DNA from: Deltaproteobacteria bacterium
Lineage (GTDB): Bacteria > Desulfobacterota > SM23-61
Length of the DNA stretch: 6,204 bases
Assembly (NCBI GenBank): GCA_016234425.1
Contig: JACRCA010000314.1
Span: 1-6,204 of the forward strand
Direction of reading: 5' to 3'
Shown: piece by piece, positions 5,196 to 6,204 of the stretch
Layout: each line of letters opens with the position of its first letter
Position numbering within the stretch: position 1 is the stretch's first letter
Notes under the pieces: generated by a model
What the model was told of the DNA's origin: nothing
What the model saw: the letters and a program-made list of their open reading frames with translations, nothing else
Databases searched by the model: none
Made by a program: the position numbers and the translations under genes

Positions 5196-5211
5196 TAGCC
5201 GGAACCGGCTA
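5196..5211. repeat. Short GC-rich palindrome downstream of groEL
   Basis: TAGCCGG (5196-5202) and CCGGCTA (5205-5211) are inverted around AA. It lies between the groEL stop and the main terminator and may add to 3'-end structure of the groEL transcript. It has no T-tract of its own. Confidence 0.5.
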
Positions 5212-5250
5212 TGGGCTGCAGGCCAATGGTCTTCTGTAAGCCTTCAGCTT

Positions 5251-6204
5251 CTAATACATCCCTTCCATTCCACCGCCTCCCGGAGGCATGGGCGGATATT
5301 TTTCTTTCTCCCTAGGCCTCTCCGCTACCATGGCCTCGGTGGTGAGTAACAAAGAGGCCACGGAAGCGGCATTCTGCAACGCAATACGCACCACTTTGGT
5401 GGGGTCGATAATCCCGGCTTTCACCATATCGGTGTACTCTTCCTTTTGGGCATCGAAGCCATAATTCCCCTTCTCATTCTTTACTTTCTCGATCACAATG
5501 GAGCCGTCGAACCCGGCATTCTGAGCAATCCAGCGAATGGGCTCTTCCAGGGCTTTCTTAAGGATGTTCACGCCAAACTGCTGGGCCTCGGACAGTTTTA
5601 GTTTATCTAGGGCGTGTAGGGTTCGCAGGTAGGCCACGCCGCCGCCCGGAACGATTCCTTCTTCCACGGCCGCGCGGGTTGCATTTAAAGCGTCCTCTAC
5701 CCGGGCTTTCTTCTCTTTCATCTCGGATTCCGTGGCCGCGCCGACGTTGATCACTGCCACGCCACCGACCAGCTTGGCCAGCCTCTCTTGCAGCTTCTCC
5801 CGATCATAATCAGAAGTGGTCTCTTCAATCTGAGCCCGGATCTGTTTCACCCGGCCTTCAATGCCTTTCGAATCTCCGGCGCCCTCGACGATGGTGGTGT
5901 TATCTTTATCGATGGTGATCCGTTTGGCCTTGCCCAGGTCCTTGAGGGAGATGGATTCCAGTTTCACTCCCATCTCCTCAGAGATCATCTGTCCACCGGT
6001 CAGGGTGGCAATGTCTTCCAACATGTCCTTCCGGCGATCCCCAAATCCAGGAGCCTTCACGGCCGCGCATTTGAGGGTGCCCCGCAGCTTATTCACCACC
6101 AGAGTGGCCAGGGCCTCGCCTTCCACTTCTTCGGCGATAATCAACAGCGGCTTTCCGGTCTTGGCAATGCCTTCCAATAGGGGAAGAACTTCCTTGATAT
6201 TGGA
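5251..6204 (-). CDS. groEL: Chaperonin GroEL (Hsp60), C-terminal 317 residues, 5'-partial
   Basis: GroEL forms the double-ring ATP-driven folding chamber of the cytoplasm with its lid GroES. The frame is open through the right edge: the visible protein begins SNIKEVLPLLEGIAKTGKPL, matching roughly residue 228 of the ~548-residue family, so the N-terminal equatorial and part of the apical domain lie outside. Visible parts are the apical domain (LLIIAEEVEGEALATLVVNK, then KAPGFGDRRK), the second intermediate segment with the ATP-hydrolysis Asp in VEDALNATRAA (visible residue 171, equivalent to E. coli D398), and the C-terminal equatorial domain (IVPGGGVAYLR, IALQNAASVASLLLTTEAMV). The tail PPMPPGGGGMEGMY is a shortened version of the usual Gly-Gly-Met repeat. 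The TTG at 6177 is an internal Leu codon, not the start. A groES gene would be expected upstream, outside the window. All visible family motifs are intact. Confidence 0.98.
   Translation of the reverse strand, partial: SNIKEVLPLLEGIAKTGKPLLIIAEEVEGEALATLVVNKLRGTLKCAAVKAPGFGDRRKDMLEDIATLTGGQMISEEMGVKLESISLKDLGKAKRITIDKDNTTIVEGAGDSKGIEGRVKQIRAQIEETTSDYDREKLQERLAKLVGGVAVINVGAATESEMKEKKARVEDALNATRAAVEEGIVPGGGVAYLRTLHALDKLKLSEAQQFGVNILKKALEEPIRWIAQNAGFDGSIVIEKVKNEKGNYGFDAQKEEYTDMVKAGIIDPTKVVRIALQNAASVASLLLTTEAMVAERPREKEKYPPMPPGGGGMEGMY

Noticed and set aside
5788..6180. A 130-codon plus-strand ORF inside groEL
   Set aside because: It is a shadow of the highly conserved groEL reading frame, with no independent features.

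Overview
The window is a piece of a bacterial chromosome. The GroEL C-terminus, the Shine-Dalgarno sites and the compact gene spacing support this. Gene content and the style of intergenic repeats would fit a Desulfobacterota-like (former Deltaproteobacteria) or similar environmental lineage. That placement is an impression from protein style, not a proof. The two ends look like ordinary GC-richer chromosome. The middle (about 3.3-5.1 kb) is more AT-rich, less densely coding and looks like accessory or decaying DNA.

Left block, plus strand (1-3190): an M24 'pita-bread' metallopeptidase-like protein (2-1429, possibly cut by the window edge), an MFS transporter resembling the fosmidomycin-resistance (Fsr) type (1516-2733), and a small VOC/glyoxalase-fold protein (2809-3189). 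They run co-directionally and may be co-transcribed, but nothing shows a shared pathway. A 66-nt hairpin built from GTGTCAGTG-type units separates a good Shine-Dalgarno sequence from the MFS start codon.

Repeat-rich junction (3190-3335): a REP-like CCCTCTCCC/GGGAGAGGG palindrome is followed by three tandem 10-bp ATCTGCG units.

Middle block (3335-4690): two short minus-strand genes of unknown function, one with a probable membrane segment and one with a near-perfect Shine-Dalgarno. An imperfect palindrome between them is faintly reminiscent of an integron attC site. About 0.5 kb without convincing genes follows.

Right block (4691-6204): a decayed plus-strand cyclic-nucleotide-binding (CNBD/Crp-like) domain faces groEL, which enters from the right edge on the minus strand. 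A strong symmetric terminator lies between them and can serve both strands.

I did not find a clearly new multi-gene system. The best leads are the M24 protein that keeps all five metal ligands but seems to lack both catalytic histidines, the hairpin placed between ribosome-binding site and start codon, and the small-gene island with its palindromic spacer.
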